IMG/VR virus record: IMGVR_UViG_3300030117_003765
Coordinates: 1-32,899 of that record
Strand: one strand, 5' to 3'
Origin: a virus
DNA length: 32,899 nt
In this document: positions 21,570 through 29,279 of the stretch, piece by piece
Position numbering within the stretch: the stretch's first letter is position 1
Layout: every line of letters begins with the position of its first letter
Notes under the pieces: model-generated
Told to the model about the DNA's origin: nothing
Database searches by the model: none
The model's input: the letters and a program-made list of their open reading frames with translations, nothing else
Made by a program: the position numbers and the translations under genes

Positions 21570-24029
21570 ATGGAAATAACATTCTTACAAGCTAAATGTC
21601 CTTTAGCAAAAGAAATAACTAAAGACGGCACTAAACCTTACCCTTTAGTAAAAAAGTTTACATCTAAACACTATGAAGTAGATACTGACAAAAAAGGTTT
21701 TAATAAATTTTATAAATTACTTACAGACCAAGCTGCAGCTGGAGCTTGTTTGCACAAAGGTTTATTAAAACAACCTTTACATAATGAGTCTAGAGCTCTT
21801 ATGTCCGACAGAAATGCTCCTACAGAGTTACTTGTAATAGACATAGACGGACTTCCGTACAAAGCTGGAAATGTTGGAATAGACACTGTAGCAGAACAAA
21901 TAGTTTTACAATTACCTGATGTATTTCAGGGAGTTTCGTATGTAGCCCAAGCCTCTGCGTCTTTAGGATTTAAAAAAGATACAGTATCTTTACACCTATT
22001 CTTTTTTATGGACATGCCTGTGCACCCTAAAACATTAAAAGATTGGTTGCGTTTACTTAATTTTGACACAACTTTTTTGGCAGAAAATATTAAACTTTCT
22101 GCTAATGGTCACAGCTTATCTTATGTTTTAGACCCTAGTGTCGCTGACAATAGTAAACTTATTTATATAGCGCCACCTACTTTTACTGACGTACAAGACC
22201 CTTTATCAGGTTCAAGATTTGTAAAAGTCGAGCGTAGTTCGCCAACCCTTGAAATCTCTTCATGTTTACATAATGTTAACCCAGAAAGAATTCATGCATT
22301 AAGCCTTACAATTAAAAATAATTTAAGAAAAAAAGCAGACTTACCAAAGCGTAATGAAAAACTTTCTACAGTTAACGTAGCTGGAGAGTTACAAGAAGTA
22401 TTACAAAACCCTGATAAAATGACTATACAAATTAGTAGAGTTGCATCGCCATATGTAAATTGTAATATCAATGGAGGCGATAGCGGAGCTTACTTCTTTT
22501 TATTAACCAACCCTCATTACATGTACAACTTCAAAGGAGAACCTATTTGGGAAATAGAAAAAGCAGACCCTGACTTTTACAAAAGCATTTTTGAAATATT
22601 TGCTGACCAAATAGATTCTAAAGCTAAAACTAAACCTATAGCTTTAAGAGATTTTACAACTGACACATATTTTAATGGTATTTATGATGAAACAATTAAT
22701 CAATTCACAGAAGAATTTCCACTTACCCCCACAACTAAAAACTCTGTTAATGACTTTATGCGTTCTCATGGGCGTCCTAATATGGACTATATTCCTGACG
22801 CTAGGGTTGTTTTTGACCCTACTAATGACAAAGGTGTTCAACTTGAAGAAGTACCTTACTACGTAAATCTGTTTAGAAAAACAGAATACATGTTAGACGC
22901 TAATAAAAATGTAAAAGAATTAGAATATGGCACTGCTATAGAAATGCAAAAAATTGTGCCTAACTTCTATAAATTAGTTATGCATGTGCTCGGTAATGGA
23001 AAACCAGAGTTTGAGCATTTTGTAAATTGGTTAGCTTATATATACCAAAACAAACGAAAAGCTATGACTGCTTGGATATTTACAGGCATTCCAGGCACTG
23101 GTAAAGGTTTGTTTGTACACAAAGTCCTTAAACCTCTATTTGGAGAACAACAAACACCAATGCGAGCACTAGAAAATATAGAAGAACAATTTAACTTGTA
23201 CATGAGACAAGCTTTGTTTCTTGTAGTTGACGAGTTTCGCATGGCTGATTCTGGTAATACACTTAGAATGGCTGACAAGCTTAAACATCAAATAACAGAA
23301 CCAACTCTTACTGTACGTGCTATGCGTTCAAATCAGATTGAAATGCCTTCATTTACTAACTTTTTATTCCTTACAAACAGAGGAGACGCAGTCAAGATAG
23401 AAGACAGCGATAGAAGATATAATGTGGCACCTAGACAAGAAGTTAAGATAGAGGAGGCACACAAAGACTTATTGGAAGATTTGAGTGTGTTACAAGCCGA
23501 ACTTTACATTCTTGCAGGGATATTAGAAAAATTTCAGGTGAATGAACGTATGGCACACACAGCATTAGAAAACGACGCGAAGAAAGAAATGAAAGAAGTT
23601 TCTATGTCTGTGTTAGAAGAATTTGCAAATGCAGTTCGTATGCGTAATTTAGAATATTTTACAGAAATATTAGATATACCACTTACAAATACTTTTGACG
23701 CTGGTGGCATAAGTACGGCTCAAAGATATATAAAAGATTGGCTTTCTACTGTAGGACAAGAAATTGTTATACCAATGACACATCTTAAAATGATATATGA
23801 TGTTATGACAGACAGTAGAAATAAATTATCTAATAGAGATTTTGCAAAAGCTATGTCTAGATTAAACGTCAAAACTTCTCGTAAACGCGTAAGCAAAGAC
23901 AGAACAGCTAGCGCTCCTCGTGGAGTTGTATTAGTTTGGAAACTAGATAATAATATTAAAGACGATTTAATAAAAGAACACTTTAATGACCGAGACTTTG
24001 AACTCTTTAACACAAGAAAAGCGACCTGA
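21570..24029 (+). CDS. Primase-helicase: AEP-type primase plus SF3 helicase
   Basis: An 819-residue two-domain replication protein. The N-terminal archaeo-eukaryotic-primase-like domain shows VIDIDG (Asp91, Asp93) and a later SLHLFFFMD (His142), fitting the catalytic DxD and sxH motifs. The C-terminal helicase has Walker A GIPGTGKG at about residues 505-512, Walker B LFLVVDE at about 549-555 and an SF3-type FLFLTNRGDAVKI segment. The layout resembles NrS-1-like phage primase-polymerases. It should prime and unwind at the origin for the family A polymerase. It overlaps the nuclease gene by 44 nt. Confidence 0.88.
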   Translation: MEITFLQAKCPLAKEITKDGTKPYPLVKKFTSKHYEVDTDKKGFNKFYKLLTDQAAAGACLHKGLLKQPLHNESRALMSDRNAPTELLVIDIDGLPYKAGNVGIDTVAEQIVLQLPDVFQGVSYVAQASASLGFKKDTVSLHLFFFMDMPVHPKTLKDWLRLLNFDTTFLAENIKLSANGHSLSYVLDPSVADNSKLIYIAPPTFTDVQDPLSGSRFVKVERSSPTLEISSCLHNVNPERIHALSLTIKNNLRKKADLPKRNEKLSTVNVAGELQEVLQNPDKMTIQISRVASPYVNCNINGGDSGAYFFLLTNPHYMYNFKGEPIWEIEKADPDFYKSIFEIFADQIDSKAKTKPIALRDFTTDTYFNGIYDETINQFTEEFPLTPTTKNSVNDFMRSHGRPNMDYIPDARVVFDPTNDKGVQLEEVPYYVNLFRKTEYMLDANKNVKELEYGTAIEMQKIVPNFYKLVMHVLGNGKPEFEHFVNWLAYIYQNKRKAMTAWIFTGIPGTGKGLFVHKVLKPLFGEQQTPMRALENIEEQFNLYMRQALFLVVDEFRMADSGNTLRMADKLKHQITEPTLTVRAMRSNQIEMPSFTNFLFLTNRGDAVKIEDSDRRYNVAPRQEVKIEEAHKDLLEDLSVLQAELYILAGILEKFQVNERMAHTALENDAKKEMKEVSMSVLEEFANAVRMRNLEYFTEILDIPLTNTFDAGGISTAQRYIKDWLSTVGQEIVIPMTHLKMIYDVMTDSRNKLSNRDFAKAMSRLNVKTSRKRVSKDRTASAPRGVVLVWKLDNNIKDDLIKEHFNDRDFELFNTRKAT

Positions 24030-24753
24030 TTTAATAGACGCTATCGAAGTAAATGATGACACCGAGCTTGGTCATGTACCAGCTTGGTCTCATTCTGCTC
24101 TTAAAGTCTTTGAAACTTGCGCATACAAAACTTATCTTGCAAAAGTAAAACGTATCAAAGAAGATTATGGACCTGCTGCTGCACGCGGTAGCGACATACA
24201 CCAACAAGCTGAAGATTATGTTTCTGGTAAACTAGGCGAACTACCCGATACCTTACAAAAATTTAAAAAACAATTCGAAGTATTACGAGAAGAGTTTATA
24301 AATGGTGTTGTAGAACTAGAGGGAGATTGGGGCTTTACAAGACAATGGGAAACATGTGGTTGGATGGCTCCAAATGTGTGGGCTAGAGTAAAACTAGACG
24401 CACTAATGCATGAATCAGAAACATCAGCTCGTGTAATAGATTACAAAACAGGTAAATATTTTGGTAATGAAATAAGCCATAGCCAACAAGCACTTACCTA
24501 TGCAATTGCTAGTTTTTTTAGATACCCAAAACTAGAAATTGTAAAAACAGAACTATGGTATTTAGACCATGGTAAAACAACAGAACAAATATATACTCGT
24601 GATGAAGCTATGGTATTTATGCCAAACTTACATCAAAGAGCTACAGTAATGACTACTGCAACTAAATTTCCACCAAACCCTTCTAATGTAAATTGTAGGT
24701 GGTGTTCATTTGGTAAAGGAGAAAATCCCTATTGCGAATGGGGCATTACATAG
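23986..24753 (+). CDS. Cas4/RecB-like PD-(D/E)XK nuclease with Fe-S cysteines
   Basis: A 255-residue nuclease. The core motifs RGSDIHQQAEDYV, VIDYKTGKY (Asp and Lys of PD-(D/E)XK) and QALTYAIA are in the order seen in Cas4, AddB and related exonucleases. Cys45 in the N-terminal helix and Cys237, Cys240 and Cys250 at the C-terminus (NCRWCSFGKG then NPYC) form the four-cysteine iron-sulphur pattern of that clade. It is translated with the primase by overlap. No CRISPR genes are nearby, so recombination or DNA processing is likely. Confidence 0.9.
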   Translation: MTETLNSLTQEKRPDLIDAIEVNDDTELGHVPAWSHSALKVFETCAYKTYLAKVKRIKEDYGPAAARGSDIHQQAEDYVSGKLGELPDTLQKFKKQFEVLREEFINGVVELEGDWGFTRQWETCGWMAPNVWARVKLDALMHESETSARVIDYKTGKYFGNEISHSQQALTYAIASFFRYPKLEIVKTELWYLDHGKTTEQIYTRDEAMVFMPNLHQRATVMTTATKFPPNPSNVNCRWCSFGKGENPYCEWGIT

Positions 24754-24761
24754 GTTATAAT
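24732..24761 (+). promoter_or_regulatory. Possible internal promoter ahead of the SNF2-type helicase gene
   Basis: TTGCGA (24732-24737) and TATAAT (24756-24761) are separated by 18 nt. Just downstream AGTATTC (24770-24776) and GAATACT (24791-24797) form a 7-bp hairpin shortly before the ribosome-binding site. Confidence 0.4.
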
Positions 24762-24815
24762 TAACTTTTAGTATTCAACCAATAAACACAGAATACTACC
24801 AACGGAGAATGAAAA

Positions 24816-26180
24816 ATGGAAGATGTATCTATCCCAGCGCCTTACGCGCATCAACAAAAAACCACAGATTTTATAGTTGACACTAAACAGTGTTTAATTA
24901 CTTCTGACCCTGGCACAGGTAAAACTCGTGCATGTTTAGACGCTCATGTTATACTTGGGGGCAAGACATTAGTCTTAGCGCCACTTTCAATATTGGAAGC
25001 AGCGTGGGGGGAAGACATTAAAAAGTTCCAACCCGATATAAAATATGGAGTAGCATATGCTAAAAACAGGGAAAAAATATTTAAACAAACTGACCTCGAT
25101 ATGGTCATTACTAACTTCGAAGCTGTTAAGTTTTTATCAAAAAATACACAGTATTGTAAGCAATTCAATACAATTATTATTGACGAGTTTACCGCTTTTA
25201 AAAATCGCACAGCCCAACGTAGTAAAAATCTCAAAAATATCATCTCACATTTTACTAATAGGATTGCCATGTCTGGTACTCCTAATAGTAATACTATTCT
25301 AGATATTTGGCATCCAACGTTGCTCATAGACAATGGGCAACGATTAGGTGCACGCTTTTATGCTTTTCGTCATCAAGTTTGTACGCCACGTTTCAATGGC
25401 TTTGCTAATGAATGGATAGACAAACCTGGTGCAGAAGACGCAGTTGCAAAACAATTATCAGATATATCTATACGTTATGAACTAAAAGATTGTATTGATT
25501 TACCCGATAACATAAAACGAACAGTCGTTACAAAACTTACACCCCAGGTGCAGAAAATGTACAACACATTAGCTGAAGAATCTGTGCTCTACACAAAACT
25601 AGGCACAGTAAACGCTGTACATGCGGGAGCTCGTGTTAAAAAGTTATTACAACTAGTTACAGGCGCTGTGTATGATGAAGATAAATTAGTACAATTTATA
25701 CATCAAGAACGTTATGACATAGTCATGACACTTGTAGAACAACGTAAACATTCTTTAGTAGCATTTAATTGGCGACACGAACGTGACGCACTAATTAAGC
25801 TAGCAGAACAACAAGGTATTACATACGAAGTTATCGACGGCACAGTTAAAGCTGAAAAAAGAAAAGACATTGTAGCAAGATTTCAAGCTGGTCAAATACA
25901 AGTATTGTTTTGCCACCCACAATCTGCATCACATGGTCTTACATTAACAAAAGCTAATACAGTTATATGGTGTTCGCCAACTTACAATGCAGAACACTTT
26001 CAACAATTTAACCAACGTATATATAGAGCAGGTCAAACTCAAAAAACCGAAACTATATTAATACAAGCTAAAAATACTTGGGAGCCCGAAGTATATAAAA
26101 AGCTAAATACTAAACTAGGGCGAATGGAAAATTTATTACATATATTAAGCGAGGTAAAAAACCATGGAAAAACTGACTGA
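24816..26180 (+). CDS. SNF2-type DNA helicase/translocase
   Basis: A 454-residue superfamily 2 ATPase. Motif I DPGTGKT is near residue 31, motif II IIDEF near residue 122, motif III MSGTP near residue 152, and the C-terminal RecA-like fold carries the helicase motif VI-type QFNQRIYRAGQTQKT. The QRIYRAGQ form is characteristic of SNF2-like phage helicases. It has a GGAG ribosome-binding site and ends overlapping the next gene by 17 nt. It likely remodels recombination or replication intermediates alongside the polymerase. Confidence 0.9.
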   Translation: MEDVSIPAPYAHQQKTTDFIVDTKQCLITSDPGTGKTRACLDAHVILGGKTLVLAPLSILEAAWGEDIKKFQPDIKYGVAYAKNREKIFKQTDLDMVITNFEAVKFLSKNTQYCKQFNTIIIDEFTAFKNRTAQRSKNLKNIISHFTNRIAMSGTPNSNTILDIWHPTLLIDNGQRLGARFYAFRHQVCTPRFNGFANEWIDKPGAEDAVAKQLSDISIRYELKDCIDLPDNIKRTVVTKLTPQVQKMYNTLAEESVLYTKLGTVNAVHAGARVKKLLQLVTGAVYDEDKLVQFIHQERYDIVMTLVEQRKHSLVAFNWRHERDALIKLAEQQGITYEVIDGTVKAEKRKDIVARFQAGQIQVLFCHPQSASHGLTLTKANTVIWCSPTYNAEHFQQFNQRIYRAGQTQKTETILIQAKNTWEPEVYKKLNTKLGRMENLLHILSEVKNHGKTD

Positions 26181-26532
26181 TTTACTAGCAGAACTAGCCA
26201 CAACTAGAAATGCTATAAAAGATTTACAAGCTCAAGAAAAAGTCTTTACACAACAAAAGAAAGAGCTTGAACACAAGATTGCCATTAGATTACAAGAGCA
26301 AGGGCTCGATAAAATATCTAATGACATATGCACTGTTTCAATTAAAACTGAAGTAGTGCCAACTGTAGAAAATTGGGACGATGTATTTGAGCATATAAGC
26401 CAAACTAACCAGTTTGAATTATTGCACAAACGCATGTCATCAACAGCCTACAGAGAGCTTATAGCATCTGGTACGAATGTACCTGGTGTTAAAAGCACAG
26501 AGCTGACCCGTATTAATTACAGGTCTTTATAA
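26164..26532 (+). CDS. Coiled-coil protein of replication operon
   Basis: A 122-residue protein. Residues 1-45 form a charged coiled coil (ATTRNAIKDLQAQEKVFTQQ). The rest contains a compact part with VPTVENWDDVFEHI and AYRELIASGTNVPGV, a pattern I have seen in phage proteins between a helicase and an ssDNA-binding-type gene, without a firm function. It overlaps the helicase gene by 17 nt. It may be an assembly or loading factor, but this is inference. Confidence 0.7.
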   Translation: MEKLTDLLAELATTRNAIKDLQAQEKVFTQQKKELEHKIAIRLQEQGLDKISNDICTVSIKTEVVPTVENWDDVFEHISQTNQFELLHKRMSSTAYRELIASGTNVPGVKSTELTRINYRSL

Positions 26533-26533
26533 T
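26503..26533 (+). promoter_or_regulatory. Weak promoter candidate before the 26563 gene
   Basis: TATAAT at 26528-26533 is preceded 19 nt upstream by CTGACC (26503-26508). A perfect 10-bp palindrome TATCATGATA (26538-26547 region) follows. Expression of the abundant-type ssDNA-binding gene would benefit from it. Confidence 0.3.
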
Positions 26534-26562
26534 AACGTATCATGATATAAGGAGAATGAAAT

Positions 26563-27258
26563 ATGTCGAATGATATAAGTATAGTGAGCAAGGCAATGCC
26601 TGCCCACGCAAAAGCAAGTGCTGGTTTAGGGAATGAAAACATTTCCTCTGAGCACATGATGGTCCCCCGAGTTAAACAACTCCAAAGAGTTAGTAACGAG
26701 GTAGACGAAAACCACAGTGAATATATTGAGGGAGCCAAAGTTGGCGACTTTATAAACACTGTAACTAGAGAAAACTACGGTAAATCTATATACGTTATAA
26801 ACGTATACTTTAAAGAAGAATACGTAGTTTGGGGAAAAAGAGAGAAAGGCGGAGGCTTAATTGGTGCATATGCATCAAGAGATGAAGCTATCTCTGGCGT
26901 AGAAGAAGCCGATAAGAAACTAGAGGATTGTGAAATTACACAAACACAAACTCATACGCTTCTTAAGGTTGACGAAACAACAGGAGAAGTATCTGATATA
27001 CCTTTCTTGTTTGATTGCGCATCTTCTAAGCTAAGAGTATCTAGAGAATGGAACACTCAAATTGCAAAATTGGGTGGCGATAGATTCTCTTCTCTTTGGA
27101 AAATGGAATCAGTTGAAACAGCTAACAAAGTAGGACAGAAATTTATGAACATTTCTGTTACTAATGTAGGTTGGGTCAAAGATGACACACACGCAAGTGT
27201 AAAAACTTTTTATGATAAAACATTTAATGCAAAAGCATTAGAGTCTGTTGGTTCATAA
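26563..27258 (+). CDS. Putative ssDNA-binding or replication-associated protein
   Basis: A 231-residue soluble protein with an AAGGAG ribosome-binding site. Blocks such as NENISSEHMMVPRVKQLQRV, YIEGAKVGDFINTVTRENYG and IYVINVYFKEEYVVWGKRE belong to a protein found in phage replication blocks next to helicase and nuclease genes. A beta-rich, single-strand-binding role is my best guess from context; no OB-fold motif can be confirmed by eye. Placement between the coiled-coil gene and the nuclease supports replication function. Confidence 0.7.
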   Translation: MSNDISIVSKAMPAHAKASAGLGNENISSEHMMVPRVKQLQRVSNEVDENHSEYIEGAKVGDFINTVTRENYGKSIYVINVYFKEEYVVWGKREKGGGLIGAYASRDEAISGVEEADKKLEDCEITQTQTHTLLKVDETTGEVSDIPFLFDCASSKLRVSREWNTQIAKLGGDRFSSLWKMESVETANKVGQKFMNISVTNVGWVKDDTHASVKTFYDKTFNAKALESVGS

Positions 27259-27273
27259 TTCTTTTATACACTC

Positions 27274-27312
27274 ACGTACGGGTGCGACGTATCCTGTCGC
27301 ACCTATGTACGT
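27274..27312 (+). promoter_or_regulatory. Long hairpin across the nuclease gene start
   Basis: ACGTAC (27274-27279) pairs with GTACGT (27307-27312), and GGTGCGAC (27281-27288) with GTCGCACC (27296-27303). This gives a 14-bp interrupted stem that buries the proposed ATG at 27305. An extended -10-like TGCTATACT lies at 27314-27322. The hairpin may regulate translation or mark a transcript end with restart. Confidence 0.45.
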
Positions 27313-27730
27313 ATGCTATACTCCTTGTGTGAAAGAAAAGGAGTTCATCAATAAAGTGCACAAGCATTTATCTAAATCTATCTATCGTTGGAAAATTAAC
27401 GACGCATATCACGGCGGCGTACCTGACGCTTTCTATTCTGGTCCACAAGGTCATTGTTTTATAGAATACAAATATATAAATACTTTACCTAAAAAAGACG
27501 AATCTAAAATAGAAATTAATTTATCACTCCAACAACGCCTTTGGCTAACAAAACAACAAGAACATAATATTTTTACATATGCAGTACTTGGTACACCAGA
27601 ACTAATATATGTAACAGAAGATTTTAATCTTAAATTTATTACTTTAAAAAACTTAAAAGCCAATGGTGTGCCATTTAATACGTTTGTCGAAGCACTTACA
27701 AAACATTGTTTAGGAGAAAAAGATGATTGA
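27305..27730 (+). CDS. PD-(D/E)XK nuclease (VRR-NUC or resolvase-like)
   Basis: A small nuclease with GGVPDAFYSG followed by HCFIEYKY, giving the PD...ExK catalytic pattern, and a downstream LSLQQRLWLTKQQ helix with the Gln typical of VRR-NUC and resolvase-like folds. It probably cuts branched DNA or host DNA. The start is uncertain: ATG at 27305 (141 residues) lacks a good ribosome-binding site and lies in a hairpin. A TTG at 27248 would extend it by 19 residues, while a GTG at 27356 has AAAGGAG 12 nt upstream but would trim the N-terminus. It overlaps the next gene by 8 nt. Confidence 0.78.
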   Translation: MYVCYTPCVKEKEFINKVHKHLSKSIYRWKINDAYHGGVPDAFYSGPQGHCFIEYKYINTLPKKDESKIEINLSLQQRLWLTKQQEHNIFTYAVLGTPELIYVTEDFNLKFITLKNLKANGVPFNTFVEALTKHCLGEKDD

Positions 27731-27803
27731 TTTATTAATTTTTGCAGGTATGTATACAGTATTAACAGCAATTGCCATAATATGGTGGCAATATATTAAA
27801 TAA
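27723..27803 (+). CDS. Membrane micropeptide of 26 residues
   Basis: ATG at 27723 has AGGAG 5-6 nt upstream and overlaps the nuclease end by 8 nt. The 26-residue product beginning MIDLLIFAGMYTVLTAIAII is a single hydrophobic helix with a Trp-Trp interface and a basic end. The next gene's ribosome-binding site (AAGGAG) begins at its stop. Function unknown; a tiny membrane peptide like this could modify host membrane proteins. Confidence 0.55.
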   Translation: MIDLLIFAGMYTVLTAIAIIWWQYIK

Positions 27804-27812
27804 GGAGTATTA

Positions 27813-28040
27813 ATGAAAGACATGGTCAACTCACCTCCACATTACAACACAGGAAACGTAGAATGTATTGTGGCAATTCAAGAAAGTATGACACCCGAGG
27901 CATTTAGAGGTTACTTAAAAGGTAACATTCAAAAGTATATTTGGCGTTATGAAAACAAAAAAGGCCTTGAAGACCTAAAAAAAGCTCAATGGTACCTAAA
28001 TAAACTCATAAAAACCCTAGAAAAAACTAAAATTGTATAA
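27813..28040 (+). CDS. DUF3310 family protein
   Basis: A 75-residue protein. NSPPHYNTGNVECIVAIQE and GYLKGNIQKYIWRYENKKG are the hallmark motifs of DUF3310, sometimes labelled nucleotide kinase-like in phages, though the biochemical role is not settled. The ribosome-binding site is AAGGAG 6 nt upstream. It is the last gene of the replication operon, before a convergent gene-free gap. Confidence 0.85.
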   Translation: MKDMVNSPPHYNTGNVECIVAIQESMTPEAFRGYLKGNIQKYIWRYENKKGLEDLKKAQWYLNKLIKTLEKTKIV

Positions 28041-28150
28041 AACGCACGGAGACGCTCTGTGTTGCATTTTAAGTGTTTTTGATATCAGCACAAGGACTAT
28101 GCCTTAAAAATGCATTAGATTAAACGCTGTAAGGTCAATTTTTTAAAAAA
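28041..28150. terminator. Hairpins between convergent operons
   Basis: ACGGAG/CTCTGT (with one G-U pair) around 28046-28060 is followed by a longer stem TGCATTTTAAG (28063-28073) with CTTAAAAATGCA (28103-28114), carrying one bulged base. A T6A6-type palindrome follows near 28140-28151. No gene is seen in this gap. The hairpins are likely to end or stabilise transcripts of the replication operon and the opposing operon. Confidence 0.55.
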
Positions 28151-28450
28151 CTAACATTTCCAACGTCTTCTTGCTTGACGTATTCTAGAGTTAGGATTAT
28201 TCCTAGTTTTTGCTGAACTTCTCTTTAATTGTCCTAGTGACCTAGCACAATATGACTTTCTTCTCTTTGCAGCCTTGCTACCTTTTTTAACTTTACCTGT
28301 TACGGCAGTTTTTAATTTTGACCCAGGGTTAGCTCTTCTATACGCAGCAACACCTTTTTTGGTCATACCAGCACCAGATTTAGTAGGCCTATAATTAGCA
28401 CCTTTGCCTTTAGTTGTTCTTCTTATGTTTTTAGCTTTTTTTCTTGGCAC
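28151..28450 (-). CDS. Small basic protein, DUF6321-like
   Basis: A 99-residue, very basic protein. The segment GMTKKGVAAYRRANPGSKLK, then GSKAAKRRKSYCARS and NPNSRIRQARRRWKC, matches what I know as DUF6321, a small protein of marine phages and some other viruses. Cysteines near its centre and end are conserved in that family. It overlaps the upstream gene by 20 nt. DNA compaction or virion association is inferred from charge. Confidence 0.75.
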   Translation of the reverse strand: MPRKKAKNIRRTTKGKGANYRPTKSGAGMTKKGVAAYRRANPGSKLKTAVTGKVKKGSKAAKRRKSYCARSLGQLKRSSAKTRNNPNSRIRQARRRWKC

Positions 28451-28757
28451 GAGTTCTCCTTTTCTTTCTTACTGTAGGTTTTCGTTTCCTAACAATAGTT
28501 TTTACATTACGCGGCTTCCCTCCTGGATTACCAGCTGCACGTTTTCTTTTTACTGCACTTCTTTTTTGCGCTGCAGTCATACTACGAGCTTTTGACCTTG
28601 GTACACATTTAGGGTATTTACGTTTGCTTTTTCCTTTTGCAGACTTTCTACCACAAGGTTGATACTTACCTTTTTTCTTTGGGGCGCCTATGTCAACCCA
28701 ATCTCCTTTAGGCCCTTTACCAAACCATGCGGTTAGGCCACCAGTAGGTTTAGCCAT
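28431..28757 (-). CDS. Small basic phage protein with Cys pair
   Basis: A 108-residue protein. The start is ATG at 28757, which overlaps the preceding stop by one base (TAATG); a longer start at 28802 lies within the neighbouring gene. TAWFGKGPKGDWVDIGAPKK, then KYQPCGRKSAKGKSKRKYP and KCVPRSKARSMTAAQKRS, forms a recurrent small-protein module of phages and large viruses whose function is unknown. The C-terminal third is almost entirely Arg/Lys. Nucleic-acid binding is likely. Confidence 0.75.
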   Translation of the reverse strand: MAKPTGGLTAWFGKGPKGDWVDIGAPKKKGKYQPCGRKSAKGKSKRKYPKCVPRSKARSMTAAQKRSAVKRKRAAGNPGGKPRNVKTIVRKRKPTVRKKRRTRAKKKS

Positions 28758-28939
28758 TATCTGTAGCCGCCACCACGCTTCTTGTAAGTTCTTACTAACC
28801 ACCCATTAGCATATGCGCTGGGGTAGACTTTAAACTTTCGTTTAGCTTCGGCTTTTACCCTTGCATATAAAGCTTTATTAGTAGGAGTAGCTCCTTTTCT
28901 CTTACTAGTTTTCTTTTTAGTAGTTTTTTTCCTAGGCAT
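28757..28939 (-). CDS. Small basic protein, DUF5872-like
   Basis: A 60-residue protein with a Lys/Thr/Arg-rich N-terminus (residues 1-18) and a compact C-terminal domain (ALYARVKAEAKRKFKVYPSA then YANGWLVRTYKKRGGGYR). I associate that domain with DUF5872-type proteins of phages and other viruses. Both ends overlap neighbours by one base (TAATG). Function unknown; the clustering with similar basic proteins suggests a shared role. Confidence 0.72.
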   Translation of the reverse strand: MPRKKTTKKKTSKRKGATPTNKALYARVKAEAKRKFKVYPSAYANGWLVRTYKKRGGGYR

Positions 28940-29034
28940 TATTTTTTCCCTTTTTTCTTTTTAGTATAGCCTTTATTTTTCTTGCCTTTTTTCATAGACA
29001 TTTTTTTTACTGGTGCATTAATACAATGACTCAT
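28939..29034 (-). CDS. Lysine-rich micropeptide of 31 residues
   Basis: The 31-residue frame starts at ATG 29034, overlapping the preceding stop by one base, and its own stop overlaps the next ATG by one base. It begins MSHCINAPVKKMSMKKGKKN and is half lysine. Exact TAATG coupling on both sides supports a real gene. The sequence looks disordered and DNA-binding in character. No family is recognised. Confidence 0.6.
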   Translation of the reverse strand: MSHCINAPVKKMSMKKGKKNKGYTKKKKGKK

Positions 29035-29279
29035 TATTTTCTCCTAGCTTTTTTTGTACGCGCAAAAGAACGGTTCGAAGAAGCGCTTTGTACGCGTAAG
29101 TTACTTCTTTTTATGTTTTTAGTATTGTTATCTCGGTGTGCTACATCTTTGCCATCACCCTTTCTAACTTTACCTAGCCTCATCATAAGCCTTCTTGCAG
29201 CGTTACGTCTAGCTCTAGCTTTTTTCTGTTTAGCAGTGCCTTGATACCTGTCATACTCTTGCCTATAGTTTCTGGCCAT
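29034..29279 (-). CDS. Small basic HNH-like protein
   Basis: An 81-residue protein. RAARRNAARR-type Arg-rich sequence is followed by GKVRKGDGKDVAHRDNNTKN and SNLRVQSASSNRSF. This resembles small phage HNH-fold proteins whose core reads D-V-x-H-x-D and N-L-R-V. His48, Asp50 and Asn60 occupy the expected places, although the first His of the HNH ββα motif is not obvious, so activity is uncertain. Its ATG immediately follows the stop of the CHASE2 cyclase gene, placing the cyclase within the phage operon. Confidence 0.7.
   Translation of the reverse strand: MARNYRQEYDRYQGTAKQKKARARRNAARRLMMRLGKVRKGDGKDVAHRDNNTKNIKRSNLRVQSASSNRSFARTKKARRK

Noticed and set aside
23986-24753. CRISPR-associated Cas4 as part of a phage CRISPR system
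   Set aside because: No other cas gene or repeat-spacer array occurs in the window; a DNA-processing nuclease is the simpler reading.
27723-27803. Treating the 26-codon frame as mere spacer
   Set aside because: A good ribosome-binding site and a coherent hydrophobic helix favoured calling it a gene, so the spacer interpretation was set aside, with moderate confidence.
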